In this document: positions 43,754-52,174 of the stretch, one piece after another | How positions within the stretch are numbered: position 1 is the stretch's first letter | How the letters are laid out: every line of letters starts with the position of its first letter | Source: JALHSW01 sp963720675 | GTDB lineage: Bacteria; Actinomycetota; Acidimicrobiia; IMCC26256; PALSA-555 | DNA length: 64,000 nucleotides | Assembly: GCA_963720675.1 (NCBI GenBank) | Contig: CAVRGH010000010.1 | Location: 1,860,001 to 1,924,000 of the forward strand | Reading direction: 5' to 3' | Translations under genes and position numbers: made by a program | Notes under the pieces: model-generated | Database searches by the model: none | The model's input: only the letters and a program-made list of their open reading frames with translations | Told to the model about the DNA's origin: nothing

Positions 43754-44553
43754 GCACCCCCGACGTCCCGCTCCGCCACGAGTTCGTCATCGAGCTGCCG
43801 GGCACGCCCGAACAGGTGTGGCAGGCCATCGCGACCGGGCCCGGCATCAGCGCGTGGTTCCTCCCGTCCGAGGTCGAGGAGCGCGAAGGCGGCGCCGTCT
43901 ACTTCTCGATGGGCCCCGGCCAGGGCTCGGCCGGCTTCGTGTCGGGCTGGGAGCCCCCCGTCCGGCTCGAGTACTCCGAGCCCGACTGGGCCGCGCTCGC
44001 GGGCCACGCCGGTGCGCCGGTCACCCCGATGGTCTCCGAGTTCGTCGTGGAGGCGAGCTCGGGCGGCACCTGCGTGCTGCGCGTCGTGAGCAGCGCGTTC
44101 GGGACCGGCGCCGAGTGGGAACGAGAGTTCTTCGACGACGCGATGACCGGCTGGGAGCCGTTCTTCGACAACATCCGCGTCTACCTCACGCGCTTCCCCG
44201 GGCAGCAGGTCACCACGCTGGAGGTGTCGGCCGACGTCGCCGGCGACGCCGACGACGTGTGGGCCGCGCTGCGGCGGGCCCTCGGAGCCGACGAGGTCGG
44301 TCGCCCGGTCGACGTCCGTGGCATCACCGGCTCGATCGAGCGCATCAGCACCCCGCCCCCGAACGAGCTGCTCCTCACCATCACCGCGCCGATCCCCGGC
44401 TACCTCGACTTCGCCGCCTTCGGGAAGGGTGACGGCGTCACCATGGTGAACCTGATGGGCTACCTGTTCGCTGCCGACGCAGCTGACTACGTCGAGCGTG
44501 AGCACGCGGCGTGGGTCGCCTGGCTCGAAGGGCTCGCCGTCCCCACCTCGTGA
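43750..44553 (+). CDS. SRPBCC (AHSA1-like) protein
   Basis: A 267-residue protein with an N-terminal START-like fold of the AHSA1 group (RHEFVIELPGTPEQVWQAIATGPGISAWFLPSE) and a second, more diverged part after about residue 150. Such proteins have a deep hydrophobic ligand cavity; the ligand is unknown. It is translationally coupled to the upstream HTH gene (ATGA at 43750-43753). An analogous HTH/AHSA1 pair occurs at 50868-51712, so this is a recurring module in this genome. Confidence 0.85.
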   Translation: MSTPDVPLRHEFVIELPGTPEQVWQAIATGPGISAWFLPSEVEEREGGAVYFSMGPGQGSAGFVSGWEPPVRLEYSEPDWAALAGHAGAPVTPMVSEFVVEASSGGTCVLRVVSSAFGTGAEWEREFFDDAMTGWEPFFDNIRVYLTRFPGQQVTTLEVSADVAGDADDVWAALRRALGADEVGRPVDVRGITGSIERISTPPPNELLLTITAPIPGYLDFAAFGKGDGVTMVNLMGYLFAADAADYVEREHAAWVAWLEGLAVPTS

Positions 44554-44584
44554 CCGTCGGCGCGCGACCGCGCGACACGGCCAC

Positions 44585-44965
44585 TCAGTGCGTGGTGTAG
44601 TCGATCTCCCCGGCGTCCTGGGTCCCGACCGCGAAGCAGAAGCAGTGGATCGGATCGTCACCGATCGTCTCGAGGCTGTGCACCGCGTCCGGTGGGATGT
44701 ACACGAGGTCGCCCGGACCGATGTCGCGGCGCTCGTCGGCGATCACCATGGTGCCCGCACCGCGCATCACGAAGTAGAACTCGTGGGTGGGGTGCGTGTG
44801 TGGGAACACCGCTGCCCCCGGCGCCACCTCGAACTCGTTCGCGAGCTCCAGGTAGCCACCGCTGGTGAGCTCCTTCATCTCGCGCGGCCGGATCATCCAC
44901 CAGACCGGCACGGTCCCGTTGTGCTCGACCTCGGGCTCGACGTCGGTGATCGTCCGCACGTCCAC
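44585..44965 (-). CDS. Cupin-domain protein
   Basis: A 126-residue single-domain cupin. Motif 1 is FPHTHPTHEFYFVMRGAGTM, with two of the metal-binding His residues and Glu; motif 2 is GPGDLVYIPPDAVHSLET with the last His. It is probably a metal-dependent small-molecule isomerase, dioxygenase or sensor; which one cannot be said. I start it at the GTG at 44965 (DVRTITDVEPE), preceded by GGGAG; the longer frame runs through the TetR gene region. It lies downstream of that TetR on the same strand with an 86-base gap. Confidence 0.87.
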   Translation of the reverse strand: MDVRTITDVEPEVEHNGTVPVWWMIRPREMKELTSGGYLELANEFEVAPGAAVFPHTHPTHEFYFVMRGAGTMVIADERRDIGPGDLVYIPPDAVHSLETIGDDPIHCFCFAVGTQDAGEIDYTTH

Positions 44966-45051
44966 TGGGCTCTGCTCCCGCTGCTGATCGCTGCAGCGCG
45001 CTCGTCGAAGGCGCGCGCCGTCAGCGTAGGTGCGTCGCCACGGTCCCTGCG

Positions 45052-45621
45052 TCACGCACGCTCGGCGGCGGCGCGCTGCCGAGCCGCGGCGGCGATGTCC
45101 ATTCCCGTCTGTCGCAGCCAGGCGATCTGGGTCGCGGCGTCGGGGAGCTCGATCCCGGCCGCGTGCGCGCAGAAACGATGGAACGCCTGCCAACCCAGGA
45201 ACAGCGCGAAGAGCTGGGCCACGACGATCCGAGCAGTCGGCTCGTCGAGGTCGTAGTCGCGGATGCCGATCTCGAGCAGCCGCTCGACGATCGGGTGCTC
45301 GAGCTGCAGCTCGATCGGGTCGAGGCCCTCGCGGATGGCGAAGACCAGCAGCTCGACGTAGAGGTCGAGGGGAGACCCGGGGCTGACGTCGAGCGGGCTC
45401 CCGATGTCGTCGGCGATCCGCTCGACCAGGACGTCGAGCACCCTCCCGTAGAGGCCGTTCATGGATCCGAAGTAGCGGTGCACGAGGCCGGGGTTCACGC
45501 CGGCGGCCTTCGCGACCGATCGGGACGTGACCGCTCGGATCCCCTGCTCGCCGAGAATCGTGATCGACGCCTCGATGAGCGCCTGCTCGACCTCCGCCCG
45601 AGGTCGCTGGGGTCTGGGCAT
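45052..45621 (-). CDS. TetR-family transcriptional regulator
   Basis: A 189-residue regulator with the HTH in RAVTSRSVAKAAGVNPGLVHRYFGSMNGLY and an alpha-helical ligand domain of the mycobacterial type (GIRDYDLDEPTARIVVAQLFALFLGWQAFHRF). The ATG at 45621 is preferred to a GTG four codons upstream because the protein then begins MPRPQRPRAEVEQAL as usual. The cupin follows on the same strand. No clear operator was found immediately upstream, where a hairpin terminator of the neighbouring gene lies. Confidence 0.88.
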   Translation of the reverse strand: MPRPQRPRAEVEQALIEASITILGEQGIRAVTSRSVAKAAGVNPGLVHRYFGSMNGLYGRVLDVLVERIADDIGSPLDVSPGSPLDLYVELLVFAIREGLDPIELQLEHPIVERLLEIGIRDYDLDEPTARIVVAQLFALFLGWQAFHRFCAHAAGIELPDAATQIAWLRQTGMDIAAAARQRAAAERA

Positions 45622-45680
45622 GCGGGTCCACACTGTCAGATCGCGACGCTCAGCGTTCGCATCGCCACGCTCGGACGCGA

Positions 45681-45710
45681 CAGGACCCTGCGCCGGAGCA
45701 CAGGGTCCTG
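45681..45710. terminator. Terminator hairpin after the cysteine-repeat gene
   Basis: A perfect 10-bp stem, CAGGACCCTG / CAGGGTCCTG, with a 10-base loop, 20 bases beyond the stop of the minus-strand secreted-protein gene and before the TetR gene on the same strand. Confidence 0.65.
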
Positions 45711-45730
45711 GTCGGTCGAGCGCGGTCGGG

Positions 45731-46589
45731 TCAGCCCGTGAGGCCCGAGGGCGGGGACTCCACCCCGACCGGGGGGCCCGGCAGCAGGGGGACGCCGAAG
45801 AGCGGGGTGCCCGTCAGGCCGAGGTCCGTACCACCCGACGGCGTGCTGCCGCCGGGAGTGCCGCCAGTGGGGCCGCCGGACTCGCCGAGACTGGTGTCGA
45901 CCACGTTCGTCTCCATCGTCACCGTGCAGACCACGAAGCTGCCGCCACCGTTCTCGGAACGGTTGCACTGGTCGACCGTGACGGGGAACGAATCACTGGT
46001 CTGCCCGGATGCGGTGCACGTGAGGCTCGCCGCCACCACCGTTGCCCGAGCCGTTGCACTGCGTCACCGTTGCGCCACCGGTGGAGCTCGGGATGCATGC
46101 AGTCATGAGCCCCGCAGGATCACCCCCGCCGGAGCCGATGCACTGGTTCACGGTGATCGCGTGCGGCGCGCCGGGCGCGCTCGCACTGATGTTGTTGATG
46201 ATGTGCACCGAGCACGTGGTCGTGCTGCCGCCGACGTTGTCGGAGCCGTTGCACTGGTGCACTGCGTTGATGACGTCCGAGCCGCTCACTGTGTCACCCG
46301 TGCAGTCGTCGTTCTCGCACACCCGGCTGTACACGGACACCGAGGAACCGCCACTCGCGTCGATGGTGTTCGTGACGGTGATCGAGCACGTCACCGAGAT
46401 CGGCGCGCCGGTGGTGTAGGGCGTGCTATGGCCGTTGCACTGGGAGAAGCCGACGGTGGCCGCGGTCGCGGGCGCCGTCTCCAGGACCGTGGCGCTCAGG
46501 CCCGCGGCGACGATCGCCGCGGCGAACACCGCACCGAGCAGGCGGGAGTGGCGCAGGACGCGCCCGACGCCGTGGTGGAAGGGACTCAT
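45731..46589 (-). CDS. Secreted cysteine-repeat protein (one frame break)
   Basis: Not recognised beyond being an exported actinobacterial hypothetical. The ATG at 46589 opens a Sec signal peptide (LLGAVFAAAIVAAGLSATVL, cleavage after APATAA). The mature part consists of about five repeats of 35-45 residues, each beginning with a QCNG-type motif (FSQCNGH, VHQCNGSDN, VNQCIGSGG, VTQCNGSGN, VDQCNRSEN) and closing with a second Cys in a TCSxTVTN-like strand. One extra base near 46033 breaks the frame inside the fourth repeat (GGGG to SLTCTASGQT). The C-terminus is Gly/Pro-rich. Paired cysteines suggest disulfide-locked beta units outside the cell. A hairpin covers its ribosome site. Confidence 0.75.
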
Positions 46590-46591
46590 GG

Positions 46592-46619
46592 TCAACGCTC
46601 CGTTCAGCAGGAGCGTTGA
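46592..46619 (-). promoter_or_regulatory. Leader hairpin overlapping the ribosome site
   Basis: A perfect 10-bp stem (TCAACGCTCC / GGAGCGTTGA) with an eight-base loop ends three bases before the ATG at 46589. On the minus strand the GGAG Shine-Dalgarno lies in the 3' arm of the stem, so folding would hide it. A translational or RNA-binding control is possible. Confidence 0.55.
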
Positions 46620-46972
46620 GGGCCTCCGAGGAGGATCCCGAGACATCACCGGGTCGGCAACATGGCCGCTCGATCTTCCGAGATCGAGACGAGCGCTCGT
46701 ACCCCAGGTGCATCGGCGCGCCCACAGGGCACCTTGAGGTCCGCATCTGCCGGTCTGCGGGCACGCCCCGACGGGCACGCGCGGGCGGGGCGTCGAGCGG
46801 CGCCACGACCTTGCGGGCGTCGGGAACGGAGCGGTTGCCGCGCCACGAACCAGCGATCAGAATGCTGCTCCGCTCACCGCTCTCATACAGAATGCTGCCC
46901 GGCAGACCACTCCGATGCTGAGGATGACCAGGATGATCCGACTCCGCGTGCTGTACGTCGGCTGATCGACGA
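46620..46972. other. Intergenic region with an 11-bp direct repeat
   Basis: I see no gene in this stretch between the divergent secreted-protein and membrane-protein genes. CAGAATGCTGC occurs at 46858-46868 and again at 46888-46898, a 30-base period that would place both copies on one DNA face. It presumably holds both promoters; no convincing -35/-10 pair stood out. Confidence 0.4.
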
Positions 46973-47683
46973 GTGGCGAACGACGAGGAGCTCAGCTCCC
47001 GAGACGTACGAATCCGCGAGCGGATCGAGCTGGTCGCGACGGTGCTGCTGGCGTGCGCCACGGTGCTGACCGCGTGGTCGGCGTTCGAGAGCACGAAGTG
47101 GAGTGGCACGCAGACGATCCACTTCTCGCAGGCGAGCGCTGATCGCACCGAGTCGGCGAAGGACTCCAACCGGGCCAACGCGCAGCAGATCGTCGACGTC
47201 AACACCTACATCAGCTGGGTCGCCGCGCTCGCGGAGGAGCGGCGGATCGACCCGAACGCGTCGAAAGCGCCCGACGGTTCGTACGCAGCGGACCCGAACG
47301 CGCTGTCAGGGTTCCTCTTCGAGCGGTTCCGCAGCGAGTTCAAGCCCGCGGTGCAAGCGTGGCTCGAGCAGGACCCACTCGAGAACCCCGAGGCTTCGCC
47401 GACGCCGTTCACGCTGCCCGAGTATCAGCTCGCCGAGCAGGTGAAGGCCGACCGCCTGGAGGCGAGCGCGAGCCGAGAAGGTGAGCTCGCACGGCGTGAC
47501 AACCAGCGCGGTGACAACTACGTGCTGACCACGGTGCTGTTCGCGTCCGTCCTCTTCTTCGCCGGCGTGAGCAGCAAGCTGGGCTCGACGCGCAACCGGC
47601 TGTTCACCATCTCGCTCGCGGTCGTGGTCCTGATCGCGGGGATCGCCATCCTGCTGACGTTCCCGGTACAGGTCGGGATCTGA
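46973..47683 (+). CDS. Unknown three-helix membrane protein
   Basis: A 236-residue protein without a named family that I can assign with certainty; it resembles DUF4337-like proteins in layout. Helix 1 is residues about 20-37 (LVATVLLACATVLTAWSA), followed directly by FESTKWSGTQTIHFSQASADR. Then comes a polar, probably coiled, region of about 130 residues and two C-terminal helices (LTTVLFASVLFFAGVSS and LFTISLAVVVLIAGIAILL). The GTG at 46973 fits the normal short N-terminus before helix 1. It converges with the APC permease, whose uncertain 3' end overlaps it. Confidence 0.75.
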   Translation: MANDEELSSRDVRIRERIELVATVLLACATVLTAWSAFESTKWSGTQTIHFSQASADRTESAKDSNRANAQQIVDVNTYISWVAALAEERRIDPNASKAPDGSYAADPNALSGFLFERFRSEFKPAVQAWLEQDPLENPEASPTPFTLPEYQLAEQVKADRLEASASREGELARRDNQRGDNYVLTTVLFASVLFFAGVSSKLGSTRNRLFTISLAVVVLIAGIAILLTFPVQVGI

Positions 47684-49626
47684 CGAGCGACAGCGGACGG
47701 TGCACCCGGTCGTCGTCCTGGAGACCACGCCGACCTCGCTGCCGTCGTCTACAGGCGTCGGCGTCCGCGGCCGTGGTCCGGTCGGCGCCGTAGGAGATCG
47801 ACGTGACCGCGATGTCCTTCCGGAAGAGCAAGCGCCCCTTGAGGAGCAGCGTGCTCTGATTGTGGAGGAGGTGCTGCCACCAACGCTCGACGAAGAGCTC
47901 CACGACGACGACCGTGATCGTCGAGTCCGGCCACCGTTCGGCGATCTCGTCGATCAGGCGCATGGTGGCATCACTGAAGTCGCGCGCCGGTGCGATGACG
48001 GTCTCGAGCGGGACGGCGATCTCGTACGCCGTCCACGCCTTCTCGGCGAGCTCGGCCTCGATCTCGTCGCCGACGATCGTCGCGGCGACGAAGTGATCGG
48101 GGTCGGTTCCGCGCACGTAGGCAATGGCGTCGAGCACTCCGACGTTCACGTCCTGCGCGAGGAGGACGACTGCATGTCGACGCTTCGGCGGTCGCCAGTC
48201 GGGCGGCGCGTCCAGTGCGTCGCTCACCCGCGTGTAGTGCCGATGGATCCCTTTGAACAGCAGCACGATGAGCGGGATCACGGCGAGCGGCACCCACGCG
48301 CCGCTCGTGAACTTCGTCACCGCGACGATCAGCAGCACGATGAGGGTCGCGACGGCGCCGACTCCGTTGAGCACCACGCTGCGCTGCCAATGGGGTTGGC
48401 GAACCCGGCGATGGTGTCGGACCATGCCCGTCTGCGAGAGCGTGAACGACGTGAACACGCCGACGGCGTAGAGCGGGATCAGCGCATTGGTGATACCGCC
48501 GAACGCGACGAGCAGCAATGCCGCGGCACCCGCGAGGCCGATGATCCCGTTCGAGAACACGAGGCGATCACCCCGGTGCGCGAGCTGGCGCGGCAGGTAT
48601 CCGTCCTTGGCGATGATCGAGGACAGACCGGGAAAGCCGTTGTACGCGGTGTTCGCCGCGAGCGTGAGGATCAACGCGGTCGAGAACTGGAGGACGACGA
48701 ACGCGGCCCCGTCGCCGAAGACCGCCAGTCCGAGCTGGGCCATCACCGTCCGGTCGTGGCTCGGGTAGGGCTTCAGGTGCTGCGCGAGGAGCGAGATCCC
48801 GAAGAAGAGCCCACCGAGCAGGGCCCCCATCCACACGAGCGTCGCCGCGGCGTTCTTCGCCTCGGGACGACGGAACGCCGGCACCCCGTTCGAGATCGCC
48901 TCCACGCCGGTGAGCGCAACCGCGCCCGAGGAGAAGCCCTTCAGCAAGAGGAACACTCCGAGGCTGCCGCCCGCCTCCAACGTCCCGTCGAACTGCTCAG
49001 CGTCGAACGGCACCGGGGCGATGTCGCCGAAGAACGACTGGTAGAGCCCGTACGAGATCGAGCGCGACGAGGATCGCCAGGTACACGTAGGTGGGAATCG
49101 CGAAGAGACGGCCCGACTCCTTGACGCCCCGCATGTTCGCGAGCGTGATGAGCGCGATCAGCGCCACCCCGAGCTCGACGCGGTGGGCGCTCAAGCCGCT
49201 GAACGCCGGGATCGAGATGATCGCGGCGACGCCGGCGGAGATCGAGACTGCGACGGTCAGGATGTAGTCGACCATCAGCGACGCACCGGCGACGAGCGAC
49301 GCTCCTTCGCCGAGGTTCTCTCGACTGACGACGTACGCGCCGCCGCCGCCCGGATAGGCGAAGATGACCTGGCGGTACGAGACCACGACGATCGCCAGCA
49401 GGACGGACACGACGATCGCGATCGGCACGAGCGTCTGCAGCCCGAGCGCCAGGCTCGAGGCCCCGAGCGCCGTGACGAAGAGGATCTCCTCGGTCGCGTA
49501 CGCGGTGGAGGACAAGGCGTCGGACGAGAACACCGCGAGCGCGATCGTCTTCGAGAGGCGTTGCTCCTCCATCTGGGTCGTGGCCAGTGGCCGACCCACG
49601 AAGAAGCGCTTCAGCAGCTCGAGCAT
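47604..49626 (-). CDS. APC-superfamily amino acid permease (one frame break, end uncertain)
   Basis: A 12-helix transporter of the APC family with a large cytoplasmic C-terminal domain. The N-terminal part (ATG 49626, LELLKRFFVGRPLATTQMEEQRLSKTIAL) has helix 1 with SSDALSSTAYATEEIL and YPGGGGAYVVSRENLG. After one extra base near 49055 the sequence continues as YGLYQSFFGDIAPVPFDAEQ and GFSSGAVALTGVEAISNGVPAF. The soluble tail (ATIVGDEIEAELAEKAW) resembles universal-stress-like domains of this subgroup. The literal 3' end overlaps the convergent membrane-protein gene by 80 bases and is Arg-rich after about 47760; a TAG at 47749 in another frame is a likelier stop. Substrate: amino acids or polyamines, unspecified. 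Confidence 0.8.
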
Positions 49627-49768
49627 GAGGGCGTCGATCCCGTCGGTCCGGGCCGATCGCGGCCCCGCGGCACAGCATGGCATCGGCGGGCATCACGTGT
49701 TGGCCGGCCGAAAGATTCCTGAAGGCGGAGTGTGGGTCCGGCGCCGGTCCGGCCGGTACGGTGACCCC

Positions 49769-50782
49769 GTGGCGTCGAAGGACGAGACGGTGCTCGAGAT
49801 CAGCGGCCGCGAGGTGAAGGTGTCGAGCCCCGACAAGGTGTTCTTCTCGGAGCACGGGGAGACGAAGCTCGACCTGATCGAGCACTACCGCCGCTTCGAG
49901 GAGCCCCTCCTCCGGACGATGGGCGGCCGGCCGACCCTCATGCAGCGCTTCCCCCACGGCGCGGAGGGTTCGTCCTTCTTCCAGAAGCGCGTCCCGAAGT
50001 CGGCGCCCGACTGGCTCGAGACGACGGTCGTCAGCACGCCGAACGGGACCACGTCGGACGCCCTCGTCGTGGCCGACCTCGCCCATGTGGTCTGGGCGGT
50101 GAACCTCGGCTGCCTCGGCTTCCACCCCTGGCCGTACCTGGCCGCCGACCCCGAGCACACCGATGAGCTCCGCCTCGATCTCGACCCGCAACCCGGCACC
50201 GACTTCGCCGATGTTCGTGCCGCCGCGGTCGCGGTGCGCGAGCTGCTCGAGGAGCACGGGATCAGCGCCTACCCGAAGACGACGGGCAACCGCGGCATCC
50301 ACGTGTACGTGCGACTCGAACCGAGGTGGGACTCGTACCAGGTGCGATCGGCGGCGGTCGCCGTGGCACGCGAGCTGGAACGTCGTCACCCCGACCGGCT
50401 CACGGCCGCATGGTGGAAGGAGGAGCGCGGTGCACGCGTGTTCATCGACTTCAACCAGAACGCCCCGCACAAGACGGTGTTCGGCGCGTGGTCCGTGCGC
50501 GCGCGCCCGGGCGCGCAGGTGTCGACCCCCTTCGCGTGGGACGAGCTCGAGGAGATCCACCCCGACGACCTGACCCTCGCCACCTTGCCGGCGCGCTTCG
50601 AGGCCCAGGGCGACCCCTGGCTGGCGATGAACGACGCGCCCCAGTCGCTCGAGCCCCTGCTGGCGATGCACGAGTCCGACCGCGCGGCCGGACTCATGGA
50701 CGCGCCGTGGCCCCCGCAGTACCCGAAGCAGCCGGACGAGCCTCCCCGCGTGGCACCGAGTCGCGCCAAGAAGGGGGACTGA
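49769..50782 (+). CDS. Stand-alone LigD-type polymerase/primase domain protein
   Basis: A 337-residue protein of the archaeo-eukaryotic primase superfamily as found in LigD, the bacterial non-homologous end-joining enzyme. It has ISGREVKVSSPDKVFF at the start, the metal-binding Asp137/Asp139 in LRLDLDPQPG, TGNRGIHVYVRL, and VFIDFNQNAPHKTVFGAWSVRARPGAQVSTP near the end. It adds nucleotides, preferring ribonucleotides in studied members, at broken DNA ends. There is no ligase or nuclease domain and no ku gene in the window. The GTG at 49769 lies where homologues begin; the longer upstream frame is antisense to the permease. Confidence 0.93.
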   Translation: MASKDETVLEISGREVKVSSPDKVFFSEHGETKLDLIEHYRRFEEPLLRTMGGRPTLMQRFPHGAEGSSFFQKRVPKSAPDWLETTVVSTPNGTTSDALVVADLAHVVWAVNLGCLGFHPWPYLAADPEHTDELRLDLDPQPGTDFADVRAAAVAVRELLEEHGISAYPKTTGNRGIHVYVRLEPRWDSYQVRSAAVAVARELERRHPDRLTAAWWKEERGARVFIDFNQNAPHKTVFGAWSVRARPGAQVSTPFAWDELEEIHPDDLTLATLPARFEAQGDPWLAMNDAPQSLEPLLAMHESDRAAGLMDAPWPPQYPKQPDEPPRVAPSRAKKGD

Positions 50783-50833
50783 CCCGCACTCGTCCGACCG
50801 CTTCGTCAGTCCCGCCTGCTCGGGGATCGGCGC

Positions 50834-50861
50834 TTGACACATTCCGATATCGGAATATGAT
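50834..50861 (+). promoter_or_regulatory. Promoter with ArsR operator in the spacer
   Basis: TTGACA (50834-50839) and TATGAT (50856-50861) with a 16-base spacer. The perfect 16-bp palindrome ATTCCGATATCGGAAT (50841-50856) fills the spacer. Transcription would start at about 50868, the GTG of the regulator, so the mRNA is probably leaderless and autorepressed. Confidence 0.85.
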
Positions 50862-50867
50862 TTCGGG

Positions 50868-51209
50868 GTGGCCCGCACCGCGACGACGACCGATGCCTTC
50901 AGCGCCGTCGCGGAGGTGAGCCGCCGGGACCTCCTCGACGCGCTGGGTGCCGGGGAGGCGACGGTCGGCGACCTCGTCGACCGCTGCGGCCTCACCCAAC
51001 CGCAGGTGTCGAAGCACCTCGGTGTGCTGCGCGCCGTCGACCTCGTGCACGTCCGGGCCGACGGCCGGCGTCGCTGGTACCGCGTGAACGGCCCGGCGCT
51101 GCAACCCGTCCACGACTGGGTGCGATCGTTCGAGCGCACCTGGAACGAACGACTCGACCGGCTCGACGACCTCCTCGTCGAGCTCCACAACCAGGAGCGC
51201 TCGCCATGA
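50868..51209 (+). CDS. ArsR-family regulator
   Basis: A 113-residue winged-helix repressor. It has DAFSAVAEVSRRDLLDALGAGEATVGDLVDRCGLTQPQVSKHLGVLRAVDLVHVRADGRRRWYRVNGPAL, the usual ArsR HTH and wing, and ends in an acidic helix. No metal-binding cysteine cluster is present, so it belongs to the AHSA1-associated, non-metal group. The GTG is the first base of the expected transcript and there is no Shine-Dalgarno. Its stop overlaps the ATG of the AHSA1 gene (ATGA at 51206-51209). The perfect palindrome in its promoter is the evident self-binding site. Confidence 0.93.
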   Translation: MARTATTTDAFSAVAEVSRRDLLDALGAGEATVGDLVDRCGLTQPQVSKHLGVLRAVDLVHVRADGRRRWYRVNGPALQPVHDWVRSFERTWNERLDRLDDLLVELHNQERSP

Positions 51210-51712
51210 ATGACCCCGCCGTCACCGACCGTCACGGCTCCGCGACCATCACCCTCCCGTCGGACACCGAGTACCTCGTCACACGCGTCTTCGACGCGCC
51301 GGCGGACCTGATCTTCCGCGCCTACACCACGCCGGAGCTCGTGCAGCGCTGGTACGGCTACGAGACCGTCGAATGGCTGGTGTGCGAGGTCGACCTGCGT
51401 GTCGGTGGGCGTTGGCGTTGGGTCTTCAAGCACGGCGACCTGGAGGTCGGGTTCCACGGTGCGTACCGGGAGATCGACGCGCCACGTCGTCTGGTCTTCA
51501 CCGAGATGTTCGAGGGCGTCCCCGACCCCGATCCCGACGCGTACCCCGTCAACTCGATGACGCTCGACGAGGTCGACGGCGTCACGACCATGACGCTGCT
51601 CGTGCAGCACACCACGCAGGAAGAACGCGACCTGGTGCTCGCGACCGGCATGGAGCGCGGGATGCAGATCTCCTTGGACCGCCTCGAGGACCTCGTCGGC
51701 CACACGCCGTAG
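51206..51712 (+). CDS. SRPBCC (AHSA1-like) protein
   Basis: A 168-residue START-fold protein of the activator-of-Hsp90-homologue-1-like group. It has EYLVTRVFDAPADLIFRAYTTPELVQRWYGYE at the N-terminus, VDLRVGGRWRW, and the C-terminal helix MERGMQISLDRLEDLV. It binds an unknown hydrophobic ligand. It is co-translated with the ArsR regulator, a widely conserved pairing in which the two are induced together. Compared with the protein at 43750 it has only one START unit. Confidence 0.92.
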   Translation: MNDPAVTDRHGSATITLPSDTEYLVTRVFDAPADLIFRAYTTPELVQRWYGYETVEWLVCEVDLRVGGRWRWVFKHGDLEVGFHGAYREIDAPRRLVFTEMFEGVPDPDPDAYPVNSMTLDEVDGVTTMTLLVQHTTQEERDLVLATGMERGMQISLDRLEDLVGHTP

Positions 51713-51757
51713 TCGCACCCTGGGCTTCGCCGGCCGCCGGGCGGTAACGTCGCCGCT

Positions 51758-52174
51758 GTGACGATCGGCGGTGCGCCCAAGAGCCTCCCGTTGATCCTCG
51801 CCCGCGAGCTGGCATCGAACCTCTCCACGGCGATGTTCCTGCTGGACGCCGAAGGGACGCTCGTCTTCTTCAACGACGCCGCCGAGCAGCTGATCGGCAA
51901 GCCGTTCGCCGAGGTCGGTGAGATCTTGGCGGGCGCGTTCGGCGAGGTTCTCGCGCTCGCCGACGCCGACGGTGAGCCACTCCGTCGCCGGGACACGCCC
52001 GCCGGGGTCGCGTTCTTCGAGCGTCGGCCGGCCCACCGGACGCTGTACGCGACGGGCTACGACGGCGTCCGTCGGCTCCTCGACGCGACCGCGTATCCCC
52101 TCTTCGGTGCCGGCGACGAGATGCATGGGGTCGTCAACGTGTTCTGGCAGGCGCCTCCCTCGGAAACCTCCTGA
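51758..52174 (+). CDS. Stand-alone PAS-domain protein
   Basis: A 138-residue protein consisting of one PAS domain (LASNLSTAMFLLDAEGTLVFFNDAAEQLIGKPFAEVGE, with the later YPLFGAGDEMHGVVNVFWQ strand). It has no output domain, so it must act by contact with a partner or as a ligand-binding sensor. The cofactor is not evident; there is no haem-type His or LOV-type Cys motif. The GTG start lies 45 bases after the AHSA1 gene. Its TGA shares one base with the ATG of the MBL-fold hydrolase (TGATG), so the two products are made in step and may work together. Confidence 0.85.
   Translation: MTIGGAPKSLPLILARELASNLSTAMFLLDAEGTLVFFNDAAEQLIGKPFAEVGEILAGAFGEVLALADADGEPLRRRDTPAGVAFFERRPAHRTLYATGYDGVRRLLDATAYPLFGAGDEMHGVVNVFWQAPPSETS

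Noticed and set aside
48941..52126. A 1061-codon minus-strand open frame spanning LigD, ArsR and AHSA1 genes
   Set aside because: Longest frame in the window, but it is antisense to four genes with strong motifs and has low-complexity Arg/Val/Glu composition; no domain recognised.
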